DNA of 12,719 nt from Anaerolineales bacterium (GTDB taxonomy: Bacteria; Chloroflexota; Anaerolineae; Anaerolineales; UBA6663): assembly GCA_016789165.1 (NCBI GenBank), contig JAEURL010000674.1, positions 1 through 12,719 on the forward strand, given 5' to 3'. The position numbers were made by a program, and so were the translations under genes. This document shows positions 1 through 6,913 of this stretch, in pieces (position 1 is the stretch's first letter; every line of letters begins with the position of its first letter). The notes beneath the pieces are model-generated. The model saw nothing but the letters and a program-made list of their open reading frames with translations, searched no databases and was not told the DNA's origin.

Positions 1-846
1 GTCCACCCCCAGCGCCTGCTCCTGGGCCAGCAGCGCGCGCACCGCCTCGCCCGGCGCCTCGCGCGGCGCCACAAACAGGCGCAGCGAGCCGCCGTGGATG
101 GCCGTGCGTTTAACGTCGTTGAGGAACAGGCCGTGCCGCCGGAAGAGCCGGTCCAGGGCCGTGACCGAGAAGTAGCACAGGTGCTGGTGGTAGATGGTGT
201 CGAACTCGCAGTGGTCCACCAGGTCCACCAGATAGGGGCACTCGATGACGGCCAGGCCGTCGTCCTTGAGCACGGTGCGGATGCCGGCCACGAAGCCGTT
301 CAGGTCCGGCACGTGGGCCAGCACGTTGTTGGCCAGGAAGATATCGGCCTGGCGGCCCTCGGCGCGCAGCTGGCGGGCCAGCTCCAGGGTGAAGAAGGTG
401 TTGAGCGTGGGGATGCCGGCCTGCTGGGCGGCCTGGGCCGGCGGCCCGGCCGGGTCGATGCCCAGCACCGGGATGCCGCGCTCGACGAAGTTGCGCAGCA
501 TATAGCCGTCGTTGCTGGCCGCCTCCAGCACCAGGCTGTCCGGGCCGAGCGCCCGCGTCTGCTGCAGGTGCAGGGCGCTCTCGCGGAAGTGGGCCAGCAG
601 GGACTTGGAGACCGACGAGAAATACGGGTAGTCCCGGCCGAACAGGATGGCGGGGTCCACCGAGACCGTAATCTGGACCAGGGCGCAGTGCGGGCAAAAG
701 ACCAGGTCCAGCGGCGCCGTGATCTCGGGCTGGTCCAGCTGGGCCTCGGTCAGCAGCGCGTCGGCCAGGGGGGTGACGCCCAGCGCCAGGACGGGCCGCA
801 GCCCGGTCTGGCCGCAGGCGCGGCAGGGCAACGTGGTGAGGTCCAT
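1..846 (-). CDS. Sugar C-methyltransferase, zinc-ribbon class I SAM-dependent (C-terminus missing)
   Basis: The 282 visible residues match the N-terminal two thirds of the TylC3/TcaB9/NovU family, which moves a methyl group from SAM to a carbon of a nucleotide-linked keto-sugar; family members are about 410 aa. Seen: an N-terminal zinc ribbon (C8-x2-C11, C51-x2-C54), then DYPYFSS near residue 75, a Rossmann SAM-binding loop LEAASNDGYML (107-117), NNVLAHV (173-179) and IYHQHLCYFS (218-227). The last is usually YHEH in the family, so the acidic residue is Gln221 here. The ATG at 846 has GAGG six bases upstream, inside the TGA of the preceding epimerase gene (8-bp gap), so translation is probably coupled. 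The C-terminal domain lies beyond the window. Class assignment is firm. The sugar substrate is inferred from the rfbF neighbour and could differ; an N- or O-methyltransferase role is less likely. Confidence 0.88.
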   Translation of the reverse strand, partial: MDLTTLPCRACGQTGLRPVLALGVTPLADALLTEAQLDQPEITAPLDLVFCPHCALVQITVSVDPAILFGRDYPYFSSVSKSLLAHFRESALHLQQTRALGPDSLVLEAASNDGYMLRNFVERGIPVLGIDPAGPPAQAAQQAGIPTLNTFFTLELARQLRAEGRQADIFLANNVLAHVPDLNGFVAGIRTVLKDDGLAVIECPYLVDLVDHCEFDTIYHQHLCYFSVTALDRLFRRHGLFLNDVKRTAIHGGSLRLFVAPREAPGEAVRALLAQEQALGVD

Positions 847-854
847 GCGCCGCC

Positions 855-1907
855 TCAGGCCGCCCCGGCCGGCGCCGGCGTGCGCCAGCGCAGGTCGGCC
901 GCCAGGCGGCCGGCCTCCATCAGGTGCTTGATGTGCGCCACGCGCTTGTAGCGCTCGCCCTCGAACTCCTCCAGCGTCAGGCCCACCTGCTGGTAGGTCG
1001 CGTACAGCTCTTGCGCGCCTGTGCGCGCGTCCCACCGCGGCTGGAAGGCCGGCACGGTGCGCGGCAGCCGGTCGCAGTTGACGCGGTAGTTGCGCTTGTC
1101 GGGCGAGGCGCCGGCGGCGTACTCCACCACGCTGCCGGGCACGGTGGCCTGGACGATCTCGGCCAGCTCGCGGATGCGGTAGTTGTCGGCGGTGCGGCCG
1201 ACGTTGAAGCCTTGATTGTGGACGGCGGCGCGCGGCGCCTCCAGCACGGCCACGAAGGCGCGCGCCATGTCCTCCACGTGCACGATCGGGCGCCAGGCGC
1301 TGCCGTCGCTCTTCAGGAAGACGCGCCCGGTGGTGTAGGCCCAGGCCACCAGGTTGTTGAGCACCAGATCGAAGCGCAGGCGCGGCGAGACGCCGTAGGC
1401 CGTCGAGGAGCGCAGGAAGACCGGCGTGAAAGCGTCGTCGGCCAGCGGGGCCACGTCCTGCTCGACGCGCACCTTGGATTCGCCGTAGGGCGTGACCGGG
1501 TTGAAGGCCGAGGTCTCGTCGATCCAGTCGTCGCCGGCCGCGCCGTAGTTGCTGCACGACGAGGAGAAGACGAAGCGGCGCACGCCGGCGGCCTTGGCCA
1601 GCTGCGCCAGGCGCACCGAGGCGGCGTGGTTGATGGCGTACGTCAGCGCCGGGTTGAGGTCGCCCAGCGGGTCGTTAGACAGGCCGGCCAGGTGCAGCAC
1701 GGCCTCCACGCCGGCCAGGTCGGCCGCCGTCACGTCGCGGATATCCTGGCGCAGCTCCGGCACCGCCAGGATGCGGGCCGGATCGCCAAAGGTCGAGCCT
1801 TCGTACAGGTCGCTGTCCAGGCCCAGGACGTCGTGGCCGGCCGCCACCAGCAGCCGCACCAGGACCGTGCCCACGTAGCCCTTATGCCCGGTCACCATCA
1901 CGCGCAT
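855..1907 (-). CDS. NAD-dependent nucleotide-sugar epimerase/dehydratase (extended SDR)
   Basis: A 350-aa extended short-chain dehydrogenase/reductase of the WcaG/GalE type, acting on nucleotide sugars in the cytoplasm. Seen: the dinucleotide-binding GHKGYVG (7-13) with D31 after the second strand as expected for NAD, a conserved HLAG (72-75), FSSSCSNYG (114-122), the catalytic YGESK with Y141 and K145, and the substrate-side RPIVHVEDMA (206-215). The preceding in-frame TTG at 1910 would add one residue. I chose ATG 1907 because GGAGG sits six bases upstream. It lies 33 bp after rfbF and 8 bp before the methyltransferase gene, so it probably works on the CDP-sugar made from the RfbF product, for example as 4-reductase or 3,5-epimerase. 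That role is inferred: the sequence does not distinguish epimerase, dehydratase and reductase. It lacks features I would need to call it CDP-glucose 4,6-dehydratase (RfbG). Confidence 0.9.
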   Translation of the reverse strand: MRVMVTGHKGYVGTVLVRLLVAAGHDVLGLDSDLYEGSTFGDPARILAVPELRQDIRDVTAADLAGVEAVLHLAGLSNDPLGDLNPALTYAINHAASVRLAQLAKAAGVRRFVFSSSCSNYGAAGDDWIDETSAFNPVTPYGESKVRVEQDVAPLADDAFTPVFLRSSTAYGVSPRLRFDLVLNNLVAWAYTTGRVFLKSDGSAWRPIVHVEDMARAFVAVLEAPRAAVHNQGFNVGRTADNYRIRELAEIVQATVPGSVVEYAAGASPDKRNYRVNCDRLPRTVPAFQPRWDARTGAQELYATYQQVGLTLEEFEGERYKRVAHIKHLMEAGRLAADLRWRTPAPAGAA

Positions 1908-1940
1908 CAAACCCCTCCTCTTGAACGCCGCCCCGGGCCG

Positions 1941-2711
1941 TCAGGCCCAGGATTTCCACGGCGGGTTGCCGCCTTGCCAAAGCTTTTCCAGCACGTACTT
2001 GTCGCGCAGCGTGTCCATGCACTGCCAGAAGGAGGTGTGGCGGTAGGCCATCAGCTGGCCGTCGCGCGCCAGCCCCTCCAGCGGCTCGTGCTCCCACTGG
2101 GTCTGGTCGCCGGCGATGTAATCAAAGATCTGCGGCTCGAGCACGAAGAAGGCGCCGTTGATCCAGCCCTCCATCGTCTGCGGCTTCTCCAGGAACTCGG
2201 TCACCTGGTCGCCTTCGAAAACCATGTGCCCGTAGCGCGCCGGCGGGCGCACGGCCGTCAGGGTGGCCAGCTTGCCGTGGCTGCGGTGGAAGGCCAGCAG
2301 GTCGTTCAGGTTGACGTCCGAGACCCCGTCGCCCCAGGTGAGCATGAAGGTCTCATTGCCGATCACGGGCTGCAGGCGCTTGATCCGGCCGCCGGTCAGG
2401 GTGGGCAGGCCGGTGTCCACCAGCTCCACCGTCCAATCCGGCACCGGCCCGTTGCGCACCTGGACCTCGCCGCTGCGCAGCCGGACGGTCAGATCGCTGT
2501 TGAGCGAACAGTAATCCACCATGTACTTCTTGATGACCTCGCCTTTGTAGCCCAGGGCGATGACGAAGTCCTTGAAGCCGTAGGTGTAGTAGTGCATCAT
2601 GATGTGCCAAAGGATCGGCCGGCCGCCGATCTCGACCATCGGTTTGGGCTTGATCTCGGTCTCTTCGGCCAGGCGCGAGCCCGCGCCGCCGGCCAGAATG
2701 GCGACTTTCAC
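1941..2711 (-). CDS. rfbF: Glucose-1-phosphate cytidylyltransferase
   Basis: Makes CDP-glucose from CTP and glucose 1-phosphate, the entry step to CDP-linked deoxy- and dideoxysugars. Seen: 256 aa, the usual RfbF length; the nucleotide-binding start ILAGGAGSRLAEET (5-18) followed by KPKPMVEIGGRPILWHIM; TWGDGVSDV in mid-protein; the RfbF-specific PPARYGHM; EKP and WINGAFFVL; and a C-terminal FWQCMDTLRDK then PPWKSW. These are hallmarks of RfbF rather than of RfbA/GalU enzymes. The start is GTG 2711, with AAGGAGG six bases upstream lying inside the 3' end of the ATPase gene, and the start overlaps that gene's TGA (GTGA), so the two are translationally coupled. No CDP-glucose 4,6-dehydratase is in the window, so the next step must be encoded beyond the left edge or elsewhere. 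Confidence 0.95.
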   Translation of the reverse strand: MKVAILAGGAGSRLAEETEIKPKPMVEIGGRPILWHIMMHYYTYGFKDFVIALGYKGEVIKKYMVDYCSLNSDLTVRLRSGEVQVRNGPVPDWTVELVDTGLPTLTGGRIKRLQPVIGNETFMLTWGDGVSDVNLNDLLAFHRSHGKLATLTAVRPPARYGHMVFEGDQVTEFLEKPQTMEGWINGAFFVLEPQIFDYIAGDQTQWEHEPLEGLARDGQLMAYRHTSFWQCMDTLRDKYVLEKLWQGGNPPWKSWA

Positions 2712-4051
2712 GGTTGGCCTCCTTTTCCGTTCAGCGCGGCCGCGGCGGCGGGGCCGGCCAGGTCGTGCCCATTGCGGCTGTAGCGCGTGGCCCACTTGAG
2801 CTTCGGGCGCACCGCGCCGGGGATGTGGCCGACGTAACGGCCGCGGGACGACTCGCCGGAGACGTTGTCCACCACCTGGAAGGCGACGGCGTCCCGTTCG
2901 TAGAAGAAGATCCGGCGCGGCTCGATGGTGGCCATGGCCGGCCCGATCAGCATCATGCCCTCGGCCAACAGGTTGCCCGGGATCTCGGCCGTGGCCAGGT
3001 AGCGCCCGGCCGGCCGGGGCCGGCCGTGCCACTCCGGATCCAGGTCAAAGGCCGAGAGCACGAAGACGCCCTCGTCGTTGTAAAGCGTGAAGTGCGGCCA
3101 GAGCGCGTACCCGCTCTGGAAGACCTCGAACTCCAGCTCCACGGCCACCGGCTGGCGGATGTCCACCACGTCGGCGATCTGGCCGGCCTGGTCGCGGATG
3201 CGCACGGCGCGCAGCCGCACCACGTCGTCGCCGGGCGCGTGGCGCAGGTCCGGCCACTCGCGGGCGGCCGTGGTGCCCAGCCCGGAGCTCAGGTAGGTGC
3301 TGATCACGGCGTGCGACGGGCCGTCTTGGAGCACCTGCCCATCGTGCAGCAGGATGGTGCGCGGGCACAGGCGTGTGATAGCCGGCATGCTGTGCGAGAC
3401 AAACAGGATCGTCCGGCCGCGCTGGCCGACGTCCTCCATCTTGTTCAGGCACTTCTTCTGGAAGGAGTTGTCGCCCACCGCCAGCACCTCGTCCACCAGC
3501 AGGATCTCGGGCTCCAGGTGGGCGGCCACCGCGAAGGCCAGCCGCATGTGCATGCCGCTGGAATAGTGTTTGACGGGCGTATCCAGGAACTTCTCCACCT
3601 CGGCGAAGGCCACGATCTCGTCGAACTTGCGCGCGATTTCGGCCCGCCGCATGCCCAGGATTGAGCCGTTCAGGAAGATGTTCTCGCGCCCGGTCAGCTC
3701 GGGATGGAAGCCGGTGCCGACCTCCAGCAGCGAGCCCACCCGGCCGCGCACGTCCACGTAGCCCGTATTCGGCTCGGTGATGCGCGAGAGGATCTTGAGC
3801 AGCGTGCTCTTGCCGGCCCCGTTGCGGCCGATGATGCCCACCACTTCCCCAGGCTGGATCTCGAAATTGACGTCGCGCAGGGCCCAGAAGGTCTCGGCCT
3901 CCGCGGCGGCCGGCCGCCGGCCGCGCAGCCGTTCGCCCAGCAGGCGCGCCTGGGCGGTCAGGGCGTCGCGCAGCAGGCCGTACTTCTGGCGGCTGACGCC
4001 GAGCTCGAAGTGTTTGCCGATCCCCACGGCGTGAATGGCTGGAAGAGTCAT
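2708..4051 (-). CDS. Polysaccharide ABC exporter ATPase with C-terminal Wzt-like domain
   Basis: The nucleotide-binding subunit of an ABC transporter that moves lipid-linked polysaccharide out across the cytoplasmic membrane, paired with the permease encoded just upstream. Seen in 447 aa: Walker A GRNGAGKST (75-83), SLLEVGTGFHPELTGREN (107-124), which is typical of the Wzt/TagH/KpsT group, signature YSSGMHMRLAF (163-173), Walker B ILLVDEVLAVGD (183-194) and H-loop His220. About 175 residues after the ATPase, roughly 270-410, resemble the beta-rich Wzt C-terminal domain, which in O-antigen systems binds the finished glycan and sets substrate choice. The tail from 425 is Ala/Gly-rich. Start ATG 4051 has AAGGGA about four bases upstream and follows the permease stop by 8 bp. 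Export of glycan is well supported; the chain identity is unknown. A teichoic-acid-type exporter is the main alternative. Confidence 0.93.
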   Translation of the reverse strand: MTLPAIHAVGIGKHFELGVSRQKYGLLRDALTAQARLLGERLRGRRPAAAEAETFWALRDVNFEIQPGEVVGIIGRNGAGKSTLLKILSRITEPNTGYVDVRGRVGSLLEVGTGFHPELTGRENIFLNGSILGMRRAEIARKFDEIVAFAEVEKFLDTPVKHYSSGMHMRLAFAVAAHLEPEILLVDEVLAVGDNSFQKKCLNKMEDVGQRGRTILFVSHSMPAITRLCPRTILLHDGQVLQDGPSHAVISTYLSSGLGTTAAREWPDLRHAPGDDVVRLRAVRIRDQAGQIADVVDIRQPVAVELEFEVFQSGYALWPHFTLYNDEGVFVLSAFDLDPEWHGRPRPAGRYLATAEIPGNLLAEGMMLIGPAMATIEPRRIFFYERDAVAFQVVDNVSGESSRGRYVGHIPGAVRPKLKWATRYSRNGHDLAGPAAAAALNGKGGQP

Positions 4052-4059
4052 GCCGTCCC

Positions 4060-4914
4060 TTAAACCACGTCGGCGAAGGTCTTTTCCATCCGCCGGAAAT
4101 AATAGGCGCCGCTCACCAGCAGACCCACCGCCACCAGGGCCGAGACGTAGATGATCGGGCCGGGGGCCGTGTCGGTGCCGAGCAGCGCCCAGCGGAAGCC
4201 CTCGATGACGCCCGCCATCGGGTTGAGGCCGTACAGGCTGCGCCACGGCTCGGGCAGCAGGCTGGCCGGATACACGATCGGGGTGGCGTACATCCAGAAC
4301 TGGACCAGGAAGGGCACCGTGTAGCCGATATCGCGGTAGTGCACGTTGATGGCGGCCAGCCACAGGCCGGCGCCCAGCGCCGTGACCAGGGCCAGCAGCA
4401 GGAAGGCCGGCACCCAGAGCGTGGCCAGCGTGGGCGGGATGCCGTAGAACAGCATCATGCCGATCAGGACCACAAACGAGAGGGCGAAGTCCACCACGCC
4501 GGCCAGCACCTTGGCGACCGGGATGGCCAGGCGCGGGAAGTACACCTTCTTGATCATGTTGGCGTGCTGGACCATGCCCTGCGAGGCGTGCTGCAGGCCG
4601 TTGGCGAAGAACGTCCACGGCACCAGGGCGGCGTAAGAGAAAATCGGGTAGGGGATGCCGTCCGAGCTGATCTTGGCCAGCCGGCCGAAGACCAGGCTGA
4701 AGACCACCATCGTCAGAAAGGGCTGCAGGATCGCCCAGGCCGCGCCCAGCAGGGTCTGCTTGTAGCGCACCTTGATATCGCGCCACATCAGGAAGTACAG
4801 CAGTTCGTGGTACTCCCACAGCTCGCCCAGCCGGAGCGCCGGCCAGCCGCGCGAGGGCGCGATGCGGATCGTGGGCAGTTCAGCCGGCGGGGCCGGGCGC
4901 ACGGTGACATCCAT
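4060..4914 (-). CDS. Polysaccharide ABC exporter permease (ABC-2 type, Wzm-like)
   Basis: The integral membrane subunit of the exporter. Seen in 284 aa: a cytoplasmic N-terminus of about 50 residues with WRDIKVRYKQTLLGAAW (44-60), the family hallmark before the first helix; about six hydrophobic segments (near 55-80, 92-108, 135-157, 166-190, 200-222, 254-274); IKKVYFPR (121-128); and NVHYRDIGY (190-198) followed by a helix with MYATPIVYP (208-216), all typical of Wzm/TagG/RfbA-type permeases. The ATPase gene follows 8 bp after its stop. The start ATG 4914 gives the usual N-terminus but has no good ribosome site; the nearest AGG is about 14 bases upstream. A 152-bp gap separates it from the sugar transferase gene, so it may have its own transcript start, although I see no convincing promoter hexamers there. 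Confidence 0.93.
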   Translation of the reverse strand: MDVTVRPAPPAELPTIRIAPSRGWPALRLGELWEYHELLYFLMWRDIKVRYKQTLLGAAWAILQPFLTMVVFSLVFGRLAKISSDGIPYPIFSYAALVPWTFFANGLQHASQGMVQHANMIKKVYFPRLAIPVAKVLAGVVDFALSFVVLIGMMLFYGIPPTLATLWVPAFLLLALVTALGAGLWLAAINVHYRDIGYTVPFLVQFWMYATPIVYPASLLPEPWRSLYGLNPMAGVIEGFRWALLGTDTAPGPIIYVSALVAVGLLVSGAYYFRRMEKTFADVV

Positions 4915-5066
4915 AAGCTTTAGATCGACCTAAGACTCGACGGCGGCCGGACGAGCCGGCCCGGGGCGCGACACAACCTGCGGCGCTCAGCGTGGAGCGC
5001 CTGTGACGCATGGTACAAGTAATCGGGCGGGGCCGAAAATGGGAAAATCGGATGGCTGGCGCAGCC
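4915..5066 (-). other. Intergenic gap inside the polysaccharide operon, with two inverted repeats
   Basis: These 152 bp are the only sizeable gap in the minus-strand block. They contain GGCGCTC (4982-4988) and GAGCGCC (4995-5001), perfect 7-bp arms around a 6-base loop, and GGCCGG (4945-4950) with CCGGCC (4956-4961) around a 5-base loop. Neither is followed by a T run on the minus strand. No gene and no clear promoter was found. The repeats may form a processing or stabilising structure in the operon mRNA, or be GC-rich chance. Confidence 0.45.
5041..5066 (-). terminator. Weak terminator-like hairpin just after the sugar transferase gene
   Basis: Directly after the stop codon, the minus strand reads GGCTG-CGC-CAGCC (arms 5062-5066 and 5054-5058), then ATCCGATTTTCCC. 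The stem is only 5 bp and the T4 run starts some five bases late, so termination would be partial at best. If real, it would lower expression of the exporter genes downstream relative to the transferase. Confidence 0.25.
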
Positions 5067-5786
5067 TCACCGGACGCCGATCCCGCGCAGCAGCAGCCGC
5101 ACCGTCCACCACAGGATCTTGAGGTCCAGCGCCAGGCTCATCTTGGCCACGTACTCGGCGTCGTAGCGGATGATCTTTTCGAAGGGGATGCTGCTGCGCC
5201 CGTGGACCTGCGCCAGCCCCGTGATGCCGGGCAGCACCTCCAGGCGGGCGTGGTGCCAGAGCTGGTACTCGTCCACCTCCCAGGCCAGGTTGGGCCGCGG
5301 GCCGATGATGCTCATCTCGCCCTTCAGCACATTGAGGATCTGGGGCAGTTCGTCCAGGCTGGTCAGGCGCAGGAAGCGGCCCACGCGCGTGATCTGAGAG
5401 GCGCTGGCCGGCTTGAAGGAGCCGCCGGTGTTGGCCTGGGTCTGCCCTTTGACGAAGGCGCGCATGTAGGCCTGATGGTGGCTCTGATCCACGTTGGCCT
5501 GCATCGTGCGGAACTTGTACATCTTGAAGCGCCGGCCGCCCTTGCCCACCCGCTCCTGGACGAAGAAGATCGGGCCCGGCGAATCCCAGGCGACGGCCAG
5601 GGCCGCGAGCAGCATCAGCGGCAGGGCCACCGGCAGGCAGCCCACGCAGATCAGCAGGTCAAGCAGGCGCTTGCCCGCCTGGTACTCCGGGTGCTCGGGG
5701 GTGACCGTCGCCCGCCGGATGATCTCCAGATCGGAGGCGGGGGCGTCAAACTCGCTGTCAGCGCGATTGAGAATCACTACGTTCAT
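5067..5786 (-). CDS. Polyprenyl-phosphate sugar-1-phosphate transferase (PglC/WbaP catalytic type)
   Basis: A monotopic phosphoglycosyl transferase that attaches the first sugar phosphate to undecaprenyl phosphate and so starts glycan assembly at the inner membrane. Seen in 239 aa: KRLLDLL (39-45) leading into one hydrophobic segment (about 41-66), SPGPIFFVQERVG (69-81), FKMYKFRTM (87-95), the catalytic Asp-Glu in LTSLDELPQ (D145, E146), GEMSIIGPRP (156-165) and LPGITGLAQVHGR (185-197). This is the short catalytic form: the four-helix N-terminal part of WbaP/WcaJ proteins is absent. Residues 104-128 form an insert between the RTM and TRVGR motifs. ATG 5786 has GGAGGG ending six bases upstream and overlaps the preceding membrane-protein gene by 29 bp. 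The sugar donor cannot be read from the sequence. Confidence 0.94.
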   Translation of the reverse strand: MNVVILNRADSEFDAPASDLEIIRRATVTPEHPEYQAGKRLLDLLICVGCLPVALPLMLLAALAVAWDSPGPIFFVQERVGKGGRRFKMYKFRTMQANVDQSHHQAYMRAFVKGQTQANTGGSFKPASASQITRVGRFLRLTSLDELPQILNVLKGEMSIIGPRPNLAWEVDEYQLWHHARLEVLPGITGLAQVHGRSSIPFEKIIRYDAEYVAKMSLALDLKILWWTVRLLLRGIGVR

Positions 5787-6639
5787 TGGCGCCCTCCGTC
5801 AGGGGTCCGCTGTCGAAGGCCAGCGGCGTTGGATGCGCCAGCCGCGGCGCGGGCTCCTCGGCTTCCATGGTCTGGACGGCGTGCTCCACCAGGCCGTCGA
5901 AGGTCGTCAGCTCCCGGGTGAGCGAGGCCGCGCCCACCTTGAGCGATATGCCCGTGCGCTCGGTCACCACCTTCTTCAGCCGGCCCATCAGGCCGGGCAG
6001 CTTGTCCGGCGTCATCTCCGGCAGCAGCAGCAGGAAGTGGTCGCGGCGCCGGGCCACGATGTTGTAGTCGTCCAGTTCGTCGCTCAGCACCTTGGCGATG
6101 CCGGCCTGCACGTACTGCTTCACCATCGCCTGCTGGGCCTCCTGGACCATGCGGTTCAGGGCCACCTCCACCGAAACCTCGTCCGCCTTGAGCGCCACCA
6201 GCATCAGCGGGCGGTGGTGGGCCCGGGCGCGCTGCACCTCGCGGTAGATCTCGCCCTGCCGGGTGCGCCGCTCGGTGAAGTGCCCGAGCGTGATGTTGAC
6301 CACCGAGTGCTCAAAATCGTTCACCCCCTGGCTGACGCGGTGGGCCAGCCACAGGGTGACGAGGATGGCCACCACCGGGGTCACCAGCAGGGGCAGCCCC
6401 ACGTCCAGGCCGTTCCCCAGCCAAGCTTCCAGCGCCAGGAACAGCCCGGTGGCGGCGGCGCCCACCAGCCAGAGGTTCATCCGCAGCAGGGCCGGCACCA
6501 GCAGCATCAGCGCCGCCGCCACCGGCACGAAGATGTACGCCACCTGCGAGATGTTGATCGGCTTGCTGAAACGCTCTAGGTTGTAGAAGACAAACAGCCA
6601 GATGATCAGAAAAGCGACCGGCAGGCGGATCCTTTTCAT
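5758..6639 (-). CDS. Four-helix membrane protein with degenerate GGDEF domain
   Basis: A 293-aa protein with four hydrophobic segments (about 6-21, 31-53, 55-74, 79-100), a linker, and a C-terminal region (about 130-258) that follows the GGDEF fold in outline: YREVQRARAHHRPLMLVALKAD (from 132) matches the opening helix and first strand, LSDELDDYNIVARRRDHFLL (185-204) the active-site hairpin, and GISLKVGAASLT (230-241) the later strand, ending in a helix like the usual xAD-AMY region. The GGDEF signature is RRDHF (198-202), and the inhibitory RxxD site reads DDYN, so neither cyclase activity nor classic I-site binding of c-di-GMP is expected. The tail (264-293) looks disordered. It is the first gene of the polysaccharide operon, ATG 6639 with GGGAG nine bases upstream. 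A regulatory or scaffold role in glycan synthesis is inference; the GGDEF relation itself is a pattern match, not a search result. Confidence 0.72.
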   Translation of the reverse strand: MKRIRLPVAFLIIWLFVFYNLERFSKPINISQVAYIFVPVAAALMLLVPALLRMNLWLVGAAATGLFLALEAWLGNGLDVGLPLLVTPVVAILVTLWLAHRVSQGVNDFEHSVVNITLGHFTERRTRQGEIYREVQRARAHHRPLMLVALKADEVSVEVALNRMVQEAQQAMVKQYVQAGIAKVLSDELDDYNIVARRRDHFLLLLPEMTPDKLPGLMGRLKKVVTERTGISLKVGAASLTRELTTFDGLVEHAVQTMEAEEPAPRLAHPTPLAFDSGPLTEGANERSDSQSR

Positions 6640-6691
6640 TTCAGACCACTCCCATCAACTTACACATCACGCTCTTCAGCAAAGCCGGACA

Positions 6692-6726
6692 GCCCTGCCG
6701 CGAACAGGGCCCTCCGACGGTGGAGG
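6692..6726 (-). promoter_or_regulatory. Two adjacent hairpins in the polysaccharide operon leader
   Basis: On the minus strand, CCTCC/GGAGG arms (6722-6726 with 6711-6715, six-base loop) are followed with no gap by GCCCTG/CAGGGC arms (6705-6710 with 6692-6697, seven-base loop). They lie about 50 bases before the start of the membrane-protein gene, so in its mRNA leader if transcription starts upstream. No T run follows, so this is not an intrinsic terminator. It could be an RNA structure affecting mRNA stability or translation, but no known motif is recognised. Confidence 0.35.
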
Positions 6727-6913
6727 CCAAGGCGACGCCCAGCGCCGTTGGCCGGCCGCACCTAACAGACCGCGGGGAAAAAACAGCCCCCTAGTGATAG
6801 GCAGCCCGGATCCCGGCCCAAGTCGCAACGCCCCCGTCCGTTCGCCTGAGGCCCGGCGCTCGCCGTCTGGCCCGCTCCACATCCTGGCTGCCTGCAACAT
6901 ACAACCGCCAACG

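Noticed and set aside
1905..1910. TTG 1910 as start of the epimerase gene.
   Set aside because: ATG 1907 is three bases on, with GGAGG at ideal spacing and the family-typical opening.
924..2783. A 619-codon plus-strand frame across the epimerase and rfbF genes.
   Set aside because: It mirrors two well-supported minus-strand genes, shows the same low-complexity reverse-frame composition, and lacks any domain.
6771..6790. A possible minus-strand terminator around the T6 run (A6 at 6778-6783).
   Set aside because: No adequate stem precedes the T run on that strand; GGGG and CCCC flank the run, which places the T tract in a loop.
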